From contig CAKQQT010000018.1 of NCBI GenBank assembly GCA_934271235.1, positions 1 to 64,000 on the forward strand: a stretch of 64,000 bases of DNA, in the 5' to 3' direction. The position numbers and the translations under genes were made by a program. Position 1 is the first letter of the stretch; each line of letters begins with the position of its first letter. Of the stretch, positions 16,872 through 25,249 are shown one piece after another. The DNA is from an uncultured Clostridia bacterium (lineage in GTDB: Bacteria; Bacillota; Clostridia; Peptostreptococcales; Anaerovoracaceae). Under the pieces are notes generated by a model that made no database searches, had not been told where the DNA came from, and was given only the letters and a program-made list of their open reading frames with translations.

Positions 16872-18740
16872 ATGAAAAGACTGAAAAAAGCTTTGCTGCC
16901 GGCGCTTTTGCTGGCGCTCTTGTGCGCGGAAACGGCGCTTGGCTACACGACGACCTCTTATACAGTCGACGTGGAGGTGGGTGTGGACAACAGTTTCTTG
17001 TTCACAGAGACCATCCGGGTCAATTATGATCAGCCGCAGCACGGCATTTACCGCTATATCCCGCTGGGCAGCATCGAGGGACAGCGCAGGCCGCATATCG
17101 ATCAGGAATGGGTCGACGGCTGGCCGTACGAGGTCTATGAGGAAAACAGCAACAAGGTTTTTCAGATCGGCGACGCGGATCGTACGGTGACCGGGCCGCA
17201 GGAATTTACCTTTGGCTATCGCATCCGCAATGTCGATGATAAAGACACGACGCAGGATCTCCTGTATGTCGATGTGCTGCCGACCAACTGGGAGACGCCG
17301 ATCGGACGGGTCAAGATCACGGTGCACCTGCCGAAAGACGTCGACGCGGACACGATCGAGGTTTATGCCGGAAGCTACGGCAGTGAGACCCTGGACGGCG
17401 ATGCTGCGTGGGACTATGACGAGACAACCCGGACGATCGAGATCACCGGCCGCAGGATGGCACAAGGTGAGGGCATCACGATCTTGTGCGATCTGCCGGA
17501 AGGCTATTGGGAAGGCCAGATGAACTACGACTGGACGGAAACCACCCTGCTGACGATCGCGCCGGTCTTGGCGGCGCTCATGCTGATCCTGTGGTTCTTG
17601 TGCGGACGGGATCCGCATATCGTACCGACCGTGGAATTTTACCCGCCGAAAGGCATGACCCCGGCCGAGGTCGGTTATGTGCTGGACGGTGTCGCGGACA
17701 AAAAAGACCTGATCTCCCTGATCTTGTATTTTGCGGAGCAGGGCTATCTTACGATCGAGCAGCAGGATAAAAAGAAGTTCCTTTTACATAAACAGTGTGA
17801 GATCCCAAAGACCGAAAAGAAATACGCGCGGACCCTGTTTGACGGTCTCTTTACGAGAAGCGATGATGCCGCGCTGGATGATCTGGACGAAGATTTCGGC
17901 GAGTCCTATCTGGCGGCGAGCGAACAGCTTACAAAGCTCTACAGCGGTAAGAAGAACACGCAGATCAGCCTGCTTTCGACCATACTGCAGCTGTTTGGAC
18001 TCGTAGTCTGCGGTTTTTTGATGATCGCTGCGATCCTTTTCGCGGGGCTGTACAACGGCAATTTCGTGCCGGGCGTCGTATTCGGCATCCTCGGCAGCCT
18101 CGGAGCGATCGGCAGTTTGCTGGTACTGCTGTATTTCCAGCGAAAAGCGCTGTCGCTTTCCCGCGTGAAGTCTGTCAGCAGAAGGACCGTGCTGTGGGTC
18201 GTCAATCTGCTCAGCACGGCGGTCTGCGCGGTCGCTTACAGCTTGGAATTTGATAATGTGACGGTCGGGATCGTATTCTTCGGCAGCCTGCTCATCGCGG
18301 AATTCTGCACCGTGATGATGGAAAAACGCACCAAGCAGAGCGCGGAATTTCTCGGAAAGATCCTGGGGCTCAGACAGTTCATCGAAACTGCAGAGCTGGA
18401 TCGTCTCAATCGGCTGGTGGAAGAAAACCCGGCGTATTATTACCGTGTTCTTCCGTATGCTTACGTCATGGGCTTGACCGACAAGTGGGCGAAGAATTTT
18501 GAGAGGATCAAGATCGTCCGGCCGGATTGGTATGTCGCCTGCGACCGGGATCCGATCTTCGATGCCTGGATGTTCAACGGCATGATGCGGGATTGCTGCC
18601 ACGCGGCAGAAAGCCAGATCCGATTCGCGATACCGGAAAGCGGTGACGGCGACAGCGGCGGCATCGGCGGCGGATTTTCGAGCGGAGGCGGAGGCTTCTC
18701 CGGAGGCGGCGTCGGCGGAGGCGGAGGCGGCTCCTGGTAA
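16872..18740 (+). CDS. DUF2207 domain membrane protein
   Basis: Encodes 622 residues. It has a signal-like N-terminus (residues 5-20) and an extracellular beta-rich DUF2207 domain to about residue 215, with the early TSYTVDVEVGVDNSF and GIYRYIPL motifs. A membrane helix sits near 223-241 and a cytoplasmic winged-helix-like part near 255-340. Two further helices lie near 370-420, more near 440-480, and the tail is almost only Gly and Ser (GGGFSSGGGGFSGGG), which is usual for this family. The ATG at 16872 follows AGAAGGTG at six bases; a GTG at 16863 is possible but overlaps that ribosome site. It partners with lemA just upstream. Its molecular role is unknown. Confidence 0.92.
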   Translation: MKRLKKALLPALLLALLCAETALGYTTTSYTVDVEVGVDNSFLFTETIRVNYDQPQHGIYRYIPLGSIEGQRRPHIDQEWVDGWPYEVYEENSNKVFQIGDADRTVTGPQEFTFGYRIRNVDDKDTTQDLLYVDVLPTNWETPIGRVKITVHLPKDVDADTIEVYAGSYGSETLDGDAAWDYDETTRTIEITGRRMAQGEGITILCDLPEGYWEGQMNYDWTETTLLTIAPVLAALMLILWFLCGRDPHIVPTVEFYPPKGMTPAEVGYVLDGVADKKDLISLILYFAEQGYLTIEQQDKKKFLLHKQCEIPKTEKKYARTLFDGLFTRSDDAALDDLDEDFGESYLAASEQLTKLYSGKKNTQISLLSTILQLFGLVVCGFLMIAAILFAGLYNGNFVPGVVFGILGSLGAIGSLLVLLYFQRKALSLSRVKSVSRRTVLWVVNLLSTAVCAVAYSLEFDNVTVGIVFFGSLLIAEFCTVMMEKRTKQSAEFLGKILGLRQFIETAELDRLNRLVEENPAYYYRVLPYAYVMGLTDKWAKNFERIKIVRPDWYVACDRDPIFDAWMFNGMMRDCCHAAESQIRFAIPESGDGDSGGIGGGFSSGGGGFSGGGVGGGGGGSW

Positions 18741-18753
18741 CATTAAAAACAAA

Positions 18754-18804
18754 AGAGGGACCAAGCGTTTGCATCAAAGCGATGCGAACGCGGTCCCTCT
18801 TTTT
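18754..18804. terminator. Bidirectional terminator between DUF2207 and M29 genes
   Basis: AGAGGGACC...GCGTTTGCATC / GATGCGAACGC..GGTCCCTCT forms a long stem with TTTT on the right and, on the other strand, TTTTGTTTTT on the left. It serves both convergent genes. Confidence 0.88.
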
Positions 18805-18815
18805 GCTGGGCTGCG

Positions 18816-19925
18816 TTATTTCAGGTTTTCCGGGTTGAGCCCTTTGAGCTCATCGAGGACAAAGAGTCCGTCTTTGCGGATCAGAACGTCGTCGAAATAG
18901 ATCTCACCGCCGCCGTATTCCGGACGCTGGATCATGACCAGATCCCAGTGGACCGCGGATTTATTGCCGTTAAACGCGTCTTCGTACGCCATGCCCGGCG
19001 TCAGATGGAAGCTGCCGCAGATCTTTTCGTCAAACAGCGTGTCTTTCATCGGGTGCAGGACGTACGGGTTGACGCCGATGGCAAATTCACCGAAATAGCG
19101 GGCGCCTTCGTCCGTATCCAGGAGCGCGTTGATGCGCGCGTTGTCATTGGCGGTCGCCTTGACGATCTTACCGTTTTTGACTTCGAAGCGGATGTTTTCG
19201 TAAGTGAAGCCTTGCTCCTCGCTGAAGGTATTATAGGAGATCACCCCGTTCATGGATTCTTTGACCGGCGCGGTGTAGACCTCGCCGTCCGGAATGTTGC
19301 ATTCACCGGCGCATTTGACAGCCGGGATTCCTTTGATCGAGAAAGTCAGATCGGTGTCCGGCCCGACCAGACGCACCTTGTCCGTGCGCTCCATCAGTTC
19401 GACCAGCGGATCCATCGCTTTGCTCATCCGCTCATAGTCCAGCGTGCACACATCGAAGAAAAAGTCTTCGAACGCTTCCTGCGACTTGCCGGCGAGCTGC
19501 GCCATCGAAGCGTTGGGATAACGCAGGATCACCCACTTGGTGCGGTTGACGCGCCAGTCGAGCGTCGGCGTGGTCAGTCTTTCGTAGAGATTTAATTTCT
19601 CGACCGGTACATCGCTCAATTCCGATGTGTTGCTGCTCGCGCGGACCGCGATGTAGGCGTCCATGCCTTTCATCTGATAAAGCTGATAATCGTTGAGGAA
19701 GGTCAGCTGCTCTTCCTCTGCTCCCAGCAGGAGCTCCCGCAGCACCTGACTGTCGCGGTGGTTGACATAAGGCCGCGCGCCCCGCTGATAAGCGTCTTTG
19801 ATCAGCTGCCGCACCAGCGGCTTGGTATCTTCTCCCTCATAATCGATCAATACTTTTTCGCCCGCTTGAAGCCGACAGGAGTAGCCGGTCAGCAGCGCGG
19901 ACAATTCTTTGATTCTTGGATCCAT
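18816..19925 (-). CDS. M29-family aminopeptidase
   Basis: Encodes 369 residues, typical of the M29 (AmpS/aminopeptidase T) dinuclear metallopeptidases, which remove N-terminal residues from peptides in the cytoplasm. The metal-binding set can be seen: an E in IPDGEVYTAP (about 228-238), an E in GEFAIGVNP (about 292), an H in GSFHLTPG (about 318) and the H-x-D of AVHWDLV (about 339). The start ATG at 19925 follows a ribosome site (CAGGAGGTTC read on the minus strand). The gene is transcribed alone, toward the shared terminator at 18754. This would fit the peptide- and amino-acid-using life inferred for the host. Confidence 0.94.
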   Translation of the reverse strand: MDPRIKELSALLTGYSCRLQAGEKVLIDYEGEDTKPLVRQLIKDAYQRGARPYVNHRDSQVLRELLLGAEEEQLTFLNDYQLYQMKGMDAYIAVRASSNTSELSDVPVEKLNLYERLTTPTLDWRVNRTKWVILRYPNASMAQLAGKSQEAFEDFFFDVCTLDYERMSKAMDPLVELMERTDKVRLVGPDTDLTFSIKGIPAVKCAGECNIPDGEVYTAPVKESMNGVISYNTFSEEQGFTYENIRFEVKNGKIVKATANDNARINALLDTDEGARYFGEFAIGVNPYVLHPMKDTLFDEKICGSFHLTPGMAYEDAFNGNKSAVHWDLVMIQRPEYGGGEIYFDDVLIRKDGLFVLDELKGLNPENLK

Positions 19926-20046
19926 CTGAACCTCCTGGATTTTGTCTTACGTGATAAGAAAAGTATACCCGAAAAAGCGGGGAAATAAAAGAGTAAATTG
20001 CGCGCTAAGAAAACGCTAAGAAAGAGGCGGCCGCAGTGCCCAAAGA

Positions 20047-20075
20047 TTGATTTATGCGCAAAAAACCTCTAAAAT
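20047..20075 (+). promoter_or_regulatory. Probable sigma-70 promoter for the lipid kinase gene
   Basis: TTGATT (20047-20052) and TAAAAT (20070-20075) with a 17-base spacer, 78 bases before the start codon at 20153. Confidence 0.6.
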
Positions 20076-20152
20076 AGTAAGGTAACCCTTGCCTGCGAAA
20101 GCGTTTTTCAAAGGCAGGCGGCGACGGATTTCGGAACGGACGGAGAGCATGT

Positions 20153-21100
20153 ATGAGGACAGTGTTCATTGTAAATCCAAAAGCGGGTAAAGGACAGGGC
20201 AGAGAAAAATTTATCAGAGAGATCGAAGAGGCATCGCGAAGCACCGGGATCCCTGCGGAGGTTTACAGCACGCAGGCGGTCGGAGACGGCGAAGTACTGG
20301 CAGCGCAGCTTGCAGAGAAAGCGGAGGCGCGGGAAGAAGAAACGCGCATCATCGCTTGTGGGGGAGACGGCACGCTGAACGAAGTACTGAACGGCGCGAT
20401 GCACCGTAACTATGTGACCATCGGCGTAGTGCCGATCGGGACAGGAAACGACTTCTGCCGGAACTTTCCGGATGCGGGGGACTTTTTAGATCTGGAAGCG
20501 CAGCTGCGCGGCGATGTCATGGAATGCGACGCGATCCGTTACAGCGGTATGCTGGCGGGAAAAGAACAGACGCGCTACTGCGCGAATATGTTCAACATCG
20601 GTTTTGACTGCAACGTCGTGGATCTGACCGCGACGCTCAAGAATTATCCGCTGATCGCCGGTTCTATGGCCTATATGCTGGCTGTTTTATGCATCCTGGT
20701 CAAGAAAAAAGGCGCGGATCTCAAGGTGGAACTCGACGGGGAAGTTTATGAGGATGGTCCGGTCCTGCTGACGGCATTGGCCAACGGATCTTTCTGCGGC
20801 GGCGGTGTAAAAAGCGCGCCGATCGCCAAGCTGGACGACGGGCTGATGGACGTCAACATCATCTATAACGTGAGCAGACGGGAGTTCTTATCCAAATTCC
20901 CGGCCTATTCCAAGGGCACGCACATGCAGATCCCGGGCATCGAAAGGATCATCTGTGCCAAGCAGTGCCGCCGTGCGGTCATCACTCCGCGGCAGGGCAC
21001 GATGCGCCTGTGCACCGACGGCGAGATCGTCGACGCCGGACGTATCGAATTTGAAGTCGTGCCGAAAGCCTTCCGGCTGCTGCTTCCGGCAAAGGCATAG
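20153..21100 (+). CDS. Diacylglycerol kinase-family lipid kinase (YegS/BmrU type)
   Basis: Encodes 315 residues, the usual size of DagK/YegS-like lipid kinases. It has the nucleotide-binding NPKAGKGQG motif at residues 7-15, the hallmark GGDGTLNEVLNG near 71-82, and IGTGNDFCRNFP near 97. The second domain carries the ANGSFCGGGVKSAP segment near 208-221. The family phosphorylates diacylglycerol or related lipids at the membrane and so recycles lipid intermediates; the exact substrate cannot be told from sequence. The start ATG at 20153 follows GGACGGAGAGC. It is a single gene, ended by the repeated terminator at 21118. Confidence 0.93.
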   Translation: MRTVFIVNPKAGKGQGREKFIREIEEASRSTGIPAEVYSTQAVGDGEVLAAQLAEKAEAREEETRIIACGGDGTLNEVLNGAMHRNYVTIGVVPIGTGNDFCRNFPDAGDFLDLEAQLRGDVMECDAIRYSGMLAGKEQTRYCANMFNIGFDCNVVDLTATLKNYPLIAGSMAYMLAVLCILVKKKGADLKVELDGEVYEDGPVLLTALANGSFCGGGVKSAPIAKLDDGLMDVNIIYNVSRREFLSKFPAYSKGTHMQIPGIERIICAKQCRRAVITPRQGTMRLCTDGEIVDAGRIEFEVVPKAFRLLLPAKA

Positions 21101-21117
21101 ACAAAAGAGAAAAAAGC

Positions 21118-21168
21118 AAACTGCAGACTGCACGGCAAGAAAAATGTCGGACGGCCTGCAGTTTTTTT
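21118..21168 (+). terminator. Intrinsic terminator, repeat family member 2
   Basis: AAACTGCAG (21118-21126) pairs with CTGCAGTTT (21156-21164) and more Ts follow. Sequence between and around is nearly the same as at 22528-22578, on the far side of the AAA ATPase gene. Confidence 0.85.
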
Positions 21169-21271
21169 GTAGTAAATTTGCGTTTCAGGGTATCAAAAAT
21201 AAAAAAAATAAAAAAATAGTACCGTGAAGAGACAAATTGTGATATTATATTTCCAAAAGGGGTGAGACATA

Positions 21272-22516
21272 ATGTATGATCATATATATCCAAGAGAAAA
21301 ATACTTGCAGAGAATCAGACCTTTCTATGACTCGGATATCATTAAAGTTATAACCGGAATTCGAAGATGCGGAAAATCCTGTATTTTAAAAGCGATTATG
21401 AATGAGCTTCTTGCAAGAGGTGTTGAAGAATCAAAGATCATATATATTCCCCTCGATCGAAGAGGATATAAGAATATAAAAACACCGGATGAGCTTGAAG
21501 CAAAAATCGAGTCTATGTTAGGAAATGAAGATACTTATTATCTATTTATTGATGAGATTCAAAATGTTTCAGGGTTCGAGAACGTAATTCATGCATATGC
21601 GGAGGAAGGATATTCAATATTTCTTACAGGCTCCAACTCGTATTTACTAAGTGATGAAATTTCTACAAAACTTACCGGTCGATATCTCAATTTCGAAACA
21701 TTTACTTTGGATTTTGCAGAATATCTTGCTATGAAAAAATTCTTCCATAGAAGCATTCATGAAGACCTATACGTTGAGTTTAAAGAATATCTATTGAATG
21801 GTGGCTTACCGAAAACATTAGAATTTGAAGATATTCAAGCAAGGCAAACATATACCAGAGGGATCATATCAGAAATATTTGAAAAAGATATAAAAATAAG
21901 AAAAAGAATTTCAAATATTCCGGTGTACGAACGTGTTCAAACTTTTCTTTTGAACAATTATGCAGCACCATTTTCTCTGAACAATTTGCTTGAGTGTTTG
22001 GAAAAGGAAGGATATAAGACAAAAGCAGCAACCGTAAGAGGATATATCGAGGAATTAAAAAAAGCCAAGATCGTGTACGAATGTAATCGTTTTGATCTCA
22101 AAAGCAAAAAATCTTTGAAACGAGATCAAAAATATTATTTAGCAGATCCAGCAATTTATTTTGCTGTCAATACGGATAATAGATTTAGCTTTGGACCTTC
22201 GCTTGAAAACATGGTTTATCTTTATCTTGCAAGTAATGGCTATCAGATCAGCATTGGCAAAATAGGAAAACTGGAATGTGATTTTATTGTAAGAAATAAA
22301 AATGGCGGGTATGCATATATTCAGGTTGCCTATACGCTGCAGGGCGAAGATTTAAAAACTACGGAACGCATTAAGGAACGCGAATATCGGCCTTTCAGAG
22401 AAATAAGAGACAGTTTTCCCAGATATATTATCTCTTTGGATAAGTTTCGTGATCAGCAGGAAGGTGTGCATCATATTAATGCAATAGACTTCTTTTTAGG
22501 AAAAGAGATAATTTAA
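21272..22516 (+). CDS. AAA ATPase with DUF4143 (AAA_14 family)
   Basis: Encodes 414 residues. The Walker A motif GIRRCGKS is at residues 29-36 and a Walker B LFIDEIQ is near 90-96, followed by the LTGSNSYLLS sensor region near 113. The LTGRYLNFETFTLDFAEY stretch links to the C-terminal DUF4143 part, which includes a PD-(D/E)XK-like strand (ECDFIVRNKNGG...YIQVAYT, about 330-355). Such proteins are common, variable and often horizontally moved; a defence or addiction role is suspected but unproven. The gene is clearly more AT-rich than its neighbours and is bracketed by two near-identical terminator repeats, which suggests arrival as a unit. The ribosome site is AAAGGGGTGAG before the ATG. Confidence 0.88.
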   Translation: MYDHIYPREKYLQRIRPFYDSDIIKVITGIRRCGKSCILKAIMNELLARGVEESKIIYIPLDRRGYKNIKTPDELEAKIESMLGNEDTYYLFIDEIQNVSGFENVIHAYAEEGYSIFLTGSNSYLLSDEISTKLTGRYLNFETFTLDFAEYLAMKKFFHRSIHEDLYVEFKEYLLNGGLPKTLEFEDIQARQTYTRGIISEIFEKDIKIRKRISNIPVYERVQTFLLNNYAAPFSLNNLLECLEKEGYKTKAATVRGYIEELKKAKIVYECNRFDLKSKKSLKRDQKYYLADPAIYFAVNTDNRFSFGPSLENMVYLYLASNGYQISIGKIGKLECDFIVRNKNGGYAYIQVAYTLQGEDLKTTERIKEREYRPFREIRDSFPRYIISLDKFRDQQEGVHHINAIDFFLGKEII

Positions 22517-22527
22517 TATAAAAAGTC

Positions 22528-22578
22528 AAAACTGCAGACTGTGCGACAAAGAAAATGTCGGACGGCCTGCAGTTTTTT
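22528..22578 (+). terminator. Intrinsic terminator, repeat family member 3
   Basis: AAAACTGCAG (22528-22537) pairs with CTGCAGTTTT (22568 onward), followed by further Ts. The arm AAAATGTCGGACGGCCTGCAG (shortened landmark: GTCGGACGGCCTGCAG) is identical to that at 21118-21168. Confidence 0.85.
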
Positions 22579-22617
22579 GTATGGTCCGTAACGGTTGATC
22601 ACTCGAAAGAGTTCGAC

Positions 22618-23799
22618 TTATTTTGCAGCCTTGTAGATCTGATACATATCTTCTTCATAGAGCACTTTAGCGCTGCCCTTCTTCCCGCCGCTGGCAACGG
22701 CACAGCTGTGAGCCATCGCGCGGAGGACCTCATCAGACGGTTCGATGCCAAGCTCCGCCAGCGAGGTCGGCATATGGATCGAGCGGAAGAAGGCTTCCAG
22801 CTTTTCGATGCCTGCCAGGATGACGGCGTCCATGCCTTCGGACGGTTCGATGCCCATAACGTGAACCGCAAACCGATAGAAACGGTCCTTGCAGTTGTCA
22901 CAGACATAGCGTGCCCAACTGCCCCAGATCGCCGCAAGTCCGGCTCCGTGCGCCACGTCGTAGACGCCGCCGATCTCATGTTCCAGAGCATGAGAGGAAA
23001 AATCCGAAGCTTTGATGCCGCAGCCGGTGAGACCGTTGTGTGAAAGACTGCCTGCCCACATGATCTCAGCGCGCGCTTCATAATTCTGCGGATCATCGCG
23101 CAGGATCAAGGCGTTTTTCATGACAGTACGCAGAAGTGCTTCCGCGATCCCATCCGTGATCTCCATGTGACCGTCGTTCGTAAAATAGCGTTCCATTGTA
23201 TGCATCATGATATCGGTGCAGCCGCAGGCGGTCTGATAATCCGGCAGTGTCATGGTCAGGGCAGGATCCATCACTGCGAAACGCGGCCGGCAGAGATCGG
23301 AATTGTACCCGCGCTTTTTGTTTTCCTCCGCCTTGGTGATGACCGAAGAATCGCTCATCTCGCTGCCTGTCGCCGATAAGGTTAGAACCACGCCAACCGG
23401 CAGGCAGGCTTTCGCGGTGCGCGTGTGTTCATAAAGATCCCAGACATCGAAGTCCGGCTCAGCAAGTCCATAGGCAATTGCTTTCGCGGAGTCGATGGCA
23501 CTGCCGCCGCCGACGGCGAGAATGAAATCCACACCTTCTTTTTTGCCGAGCGCGATCCCTTCGTATACCAGGGAAAGCCTTGGATTCGGCACTGCGCCGC
23601 CAAGTTCCGCGAAAGGAATATTTTCTGCCTGCAGCGATGCCTTGATCCGGTCCAAAAGACCGGAACGCACCACACTGCCGCTGCCGTAGTGCAGCAGGAC
23701 CTTCCGGCCGCCGAATGCCTTGATCAGCGCTCCTGTTTGGCTTTCCGTATCTTTTCCAAAGACGACTTTTGTGGGAGTAAAGAGGTTAAAATTGTTCAT
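22618..23799 (-). CDS. Iron-containing alcohol dehydrogenase
   Basis: Encodes 393 residues from the ATG at 23799, preceded by GGAAAGGAAG; an upstream in-frame start at 23904 has no ribosome site. It belongs to group III metal-dependent alcohol dehydrogenases, NAD(P)H-linked and cytoplasmic. The cofactor motif GGGSAIDSAK lies near residues 94-103. The metal ligands fall in the SHALEHEIGG (about 261-270) and DVAHGAGL (about 273-280) stretches. The sequence resembles butanol-dehydrogenase-type members that reduce aldehydes to alcohols at the end of fermentation, but the substrate is not fixed by sequence. It is a single gene between the AAA ATPase (convergent) and a region of remnants. A different member of the superfamily, the 4-hydroxybutyrate dehydrogenase, is at 44904. 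Confidence 0.93.
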   Translation of the reverse strand: MNNFNLFTPTKVVFGKDTESQTGALIKAFGGRKVLLHYGSGSVVRSGLLDRIKASLQAENIPFAELGGAVPNPRLSLVYEGIALGKKEGVDFILAVGGGSAIDSAKAIAYGLAEPDFDVWDLYEHTRTAKACLPVGVVLTLSATGSEMSDSSVITKAEENKKRGYNSDLCRPRFAVMDPALTMTLPDYQTACGCTDIMMHTMERYFTNDGHMEITDGIAEALLRTVMKNALILRDDPQNYEARAEIMWAGSLSHNGLTGCGIKASDFSSHALEHEIGGVYDVAHGAGLAAIWGSWARYVCDNCKDRFYRFAVHVMGIEPSEGMDAVILAGIEKLEAFFRSIHMPTSLAELGIEPSDEVLRAMAHSCAVASGGKKGSAKVLYEEDMYQIYKAAK

Positions 23800-23901
23800 A
23801 TGTCCGCTTCCTTTCCGCCCTGCCGCACGGTCCCCTGTGCTTATCGCGGCAAAGCTCTTGCTGCGCACAGTGTAACACACAAGTGCCCTGTGGCGCAAGA
23901 A

Positions 23902-23940
23902 CAAAATAAAACAGCAGGAGCATTCACCTTACTCCTGCTG
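23902..23940 (-). terminator. Terminator downstream of the broken Rpn gene
   Basis: CAGCAGGAG (23912-23920) pairs with CTCCTGCTG (23932-23940). On the minus strand TTTTATTTTG follows the stem, so it ends leftward transcripts. Confidence 0.8.
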
Positions 23941-23955
23941 ATGATAAGCCGGTAT

Positions 23956-24550
23956 TTATAATTTTTCAATCTCTTCACAGGACAACCCTGTATTTTCAGC
24001 GATAACTTTGATTGGGATTCCTGCTTGCTTCTTTTTATCAATCATCTGAAATTGGTAGATCGCTTCACCCTTGTTAAACGGGCCTTTCATGCAGATGAAA
24101 ATAACATAGCTCGGCTTGAGATCTTTGTAAGGTCTGCTTTTTTTCAGAAAATGCGTATCCATGCTCGTGTGATAGTAGCGGGAGCGTTTTGGAAGCTCCG
24201 GTTCGGCCTCTACCTGCAGCTTGAAGCCCTAGCCCGCCGACTGGCAATGCAAAGCATTAGACAGAAGCGAGGCAGGCCTCATGCAAGGAGTGCAGCGCTT
24301 TAGCGCGTGGCACTCTACGGCCCATGTCATAGACTTCTGTTTCGCCTTCAAACAACACATCCAGCCGCACGGACTTCGATAGAACTCCGGTGGCGATCGT
24401 TTTTTCGGGTGTGATCTGAATGTCGTTTGGAAAGGTGATGGATCGGACCTTCTTCCCCGGAAAGAGGCGCTGAATGAACTCCGCACAAATTGACTCATCT
24501 TGCATGACGAACGCAGTGCCGAACGGTAAACTGAACGGAATCTCGGAAAG
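23956..24550 (-). pseudogene. Broken Rpn-family PD-(D/E)XK nuclease gene
   Basis: Two reading-frame pieces of one Rpn-type gene remain. The upstream piece (from about 24550 to 24324) reads PFGTAFVMQDESICAEFIQR, then LFPGKKV and LDVLFEGETEVYDMG, without a start codon in frame, so the extreme N-terminus is lost. The downstream piece (24229 to 23956) reads KLQVEAEPELPKRSRYYH, then LKPSYVIFICMKGPF and the terminal VIAENTGLSCEEIEKL. Between them is a 94-base insertion (24230-24323). Taking it out joins VYDMG to FKLQVEAEPELPKRS in one frame, so the insertion is what split the gene. An intact distant relative is at 11060. Confidence 0.8.
24230..24323. mobile_element. 94-bp palindromic MITE-like insertion
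   Basis: The segment lies between two direct GCCC copies (24226-24229 and 24320-24323) and has short imperfect inverted ends (CCTAG... / ...CTACGG). Inside are three small hairpins: AATGC AAA GCATT (24246-24258), GAGGC AG GCCTC (24269-24280), and GAGTGC.GCGC TTTA GCGC...GCACTC (24288-24315). It has no coding capacity. Its removal restores the Rpn reading frame. It may be a non-autonomous element or a REP/BIME-like structured repeat; other copies were not found by eye in this window. Confidence 0.6.
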
Positions 24551-24553
24551 AAA

Positions 24554-24597
24554 TAAAAAACATGGACATTTAAAGTACTCGTCGGTGTTCGTCCATG
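24554..24597 (-). terminator. Terminator after the XRE regulator
   Basis: CATGGAC (24561-24567) pairs with GTCCATG (24591-24597); on the minus strand the stem is followed by TTTTTTATTTC. It ends the small regulator gene just upstream of the Rpn remnant. Confidence 0.8.
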
Positions 24598-24602
24598 CAG
24601 TT

Positions 24603-24815
24603 TCAATAAGAGTCTTTTTTATTTGTCAGACCTAAAATGTAATCGGTTGAGGTATTATAAAATTTAGCAAGTTTAATCAGAATATCTGTCGGAATATCTA
24701 ATTCTCCGCGCTCGTAGTTGCTGTATACCCGCTGCGAACAGGACAGAATCTCTCCCATTTCTCGTTGTGTCAAATCCTTGTCTTCACGCAAATCACGAAT
24801 TCTACTGTACTGCAT
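24603..24815 (-). CDS. Small XRE-family transcriptional regulator
   Basis: Encodes 70 residues that are almost entirely one Cro/C1-type helix-turn-helix: IRDLREDKDLTQREMGEILS, then CSQRVYSNYERGELDIPTDI with the recognition helix, and the family's typical tail LIKLAKFYNTSTDYILGLTN. It should bind DNA as a dimer; its target is unknown. The ATG at 24815 follows GAGG at seven bases; a TTG at 24827 in the same frame is possible. It lies next to a broken Rpn nuclease and upstream of the divergent TRAP transporter unit, so it could be a remnant of a mobile module or a local regulator. Confidence 0.9.
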   Translation of the reverse strand: MQYSRIRDLREDKDLTQREMGEILSCSQRVYSNYERGELDIPTDILIKLAKFYNTSTDYILGLTNKKDSY

Positions 24816-24876
24816 AAATGGCCTCAAACATCAATCTAAAAACTTTAGTATATTTTACCACAATCGCAGAATTCTC

Positions 24877-24906
24877 TTGCAGCCTTAGCGGATAATCCGC
24901 TATAAT
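24877..24906 (+). promoter_or_regulatory. Possible sigma-70 promoter overlapping a palindrome
   Basis: TTGCAG (24877-24882) and TATAATATAG (from 24901) are 18 bases apart. The -10 partly overlaps the palindrome AGCGGATAATCCGCT (24888-24902), a possible operator. It points toward the TRAP unit, about 340 bases upstream of its start, and may give basal expression or serve as a leader promoter. Confidence 0.4.
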
Positions 24907-24936
24907 ATAGTAAAAGATTGATAAAACTGTGACGAA

Positions 24937-24999
24937 TGTCTCAAAAAATGAGACACAAGTTTATGGAAAGACATGTGACAAAATGACGCAAATGAGACA
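24937..24999 (+). promoter_or_regulatory. Activator-site cluster (TGTCTCA/TGAGACA)
   Basis: A perfect inverted repeat TGTCTCA-N5-TGAGACA (24937-24955) is followed by half sites TGTGACA (24974-24980) and TGAGACA (24993-24999). They lie about 100-160 bases before the -24/-12 promoter at 25098, where enhancer-type activator sites are expected. Similar repeats precede the sigma-54 promoters at 29054 and 36005. The AcoR-like protein encoded at 33694-35808 is the likely ligand. Confidence 0.65.
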
Positions 25000-25097
25000 T
25001 TTTAAATATAGAATAAGGAAAGAAAAACCATTCGAATAATAGAGAAAACGCACTATTTTCCAACGATACCCCACGTTATAAACGCAGAGCGGGAAAA

Positions 25098-25114
25098 TTG
25101 GAATGATCCTTGCA
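25098..25114 (+). promoter_or_regulatory. Sigma-54 promoter of TRAP unit 1
   Basis: TTGGAATGATCCTTGCA has the invariant GG (25100-25101) and GC (25112-25113) with ten bases between. It lies 136 bases upstream of the transporter gene. The -24 part (TGGAA rather than TGGCA) is weaker than at the other sites. Confidence 0.65.
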
Positions 25115-25249
25115 ATTGTCTTAAGTAAAACATGCGATGGCTTTCAAAACGTGCGCAGGAGCGCTGTATCAAAACAATGATTCAGAAAAAGAAGGTACGT
25201 TTGGTGGCCATAAATGCATACTGCAGTAATCAAAAAAGGAGAAAGAATT

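Noticed and set aside
21118..22578. Insertion sequence or composite transposon around the DUF4143 ATPase
   Set aside because: The flanking repeats are direct, are terminators by structure, and no transposase or target duplication is seen. Kept only as a finding on repeats.
24937..24955. Intrinsic terminator at the TGTCTCA palindrome
   Set aside because: Stem of seven AT/GC-mixed pairs, no T-run, and the same motif recurs before two other sigma-54 promoters, so an operator is more likely.
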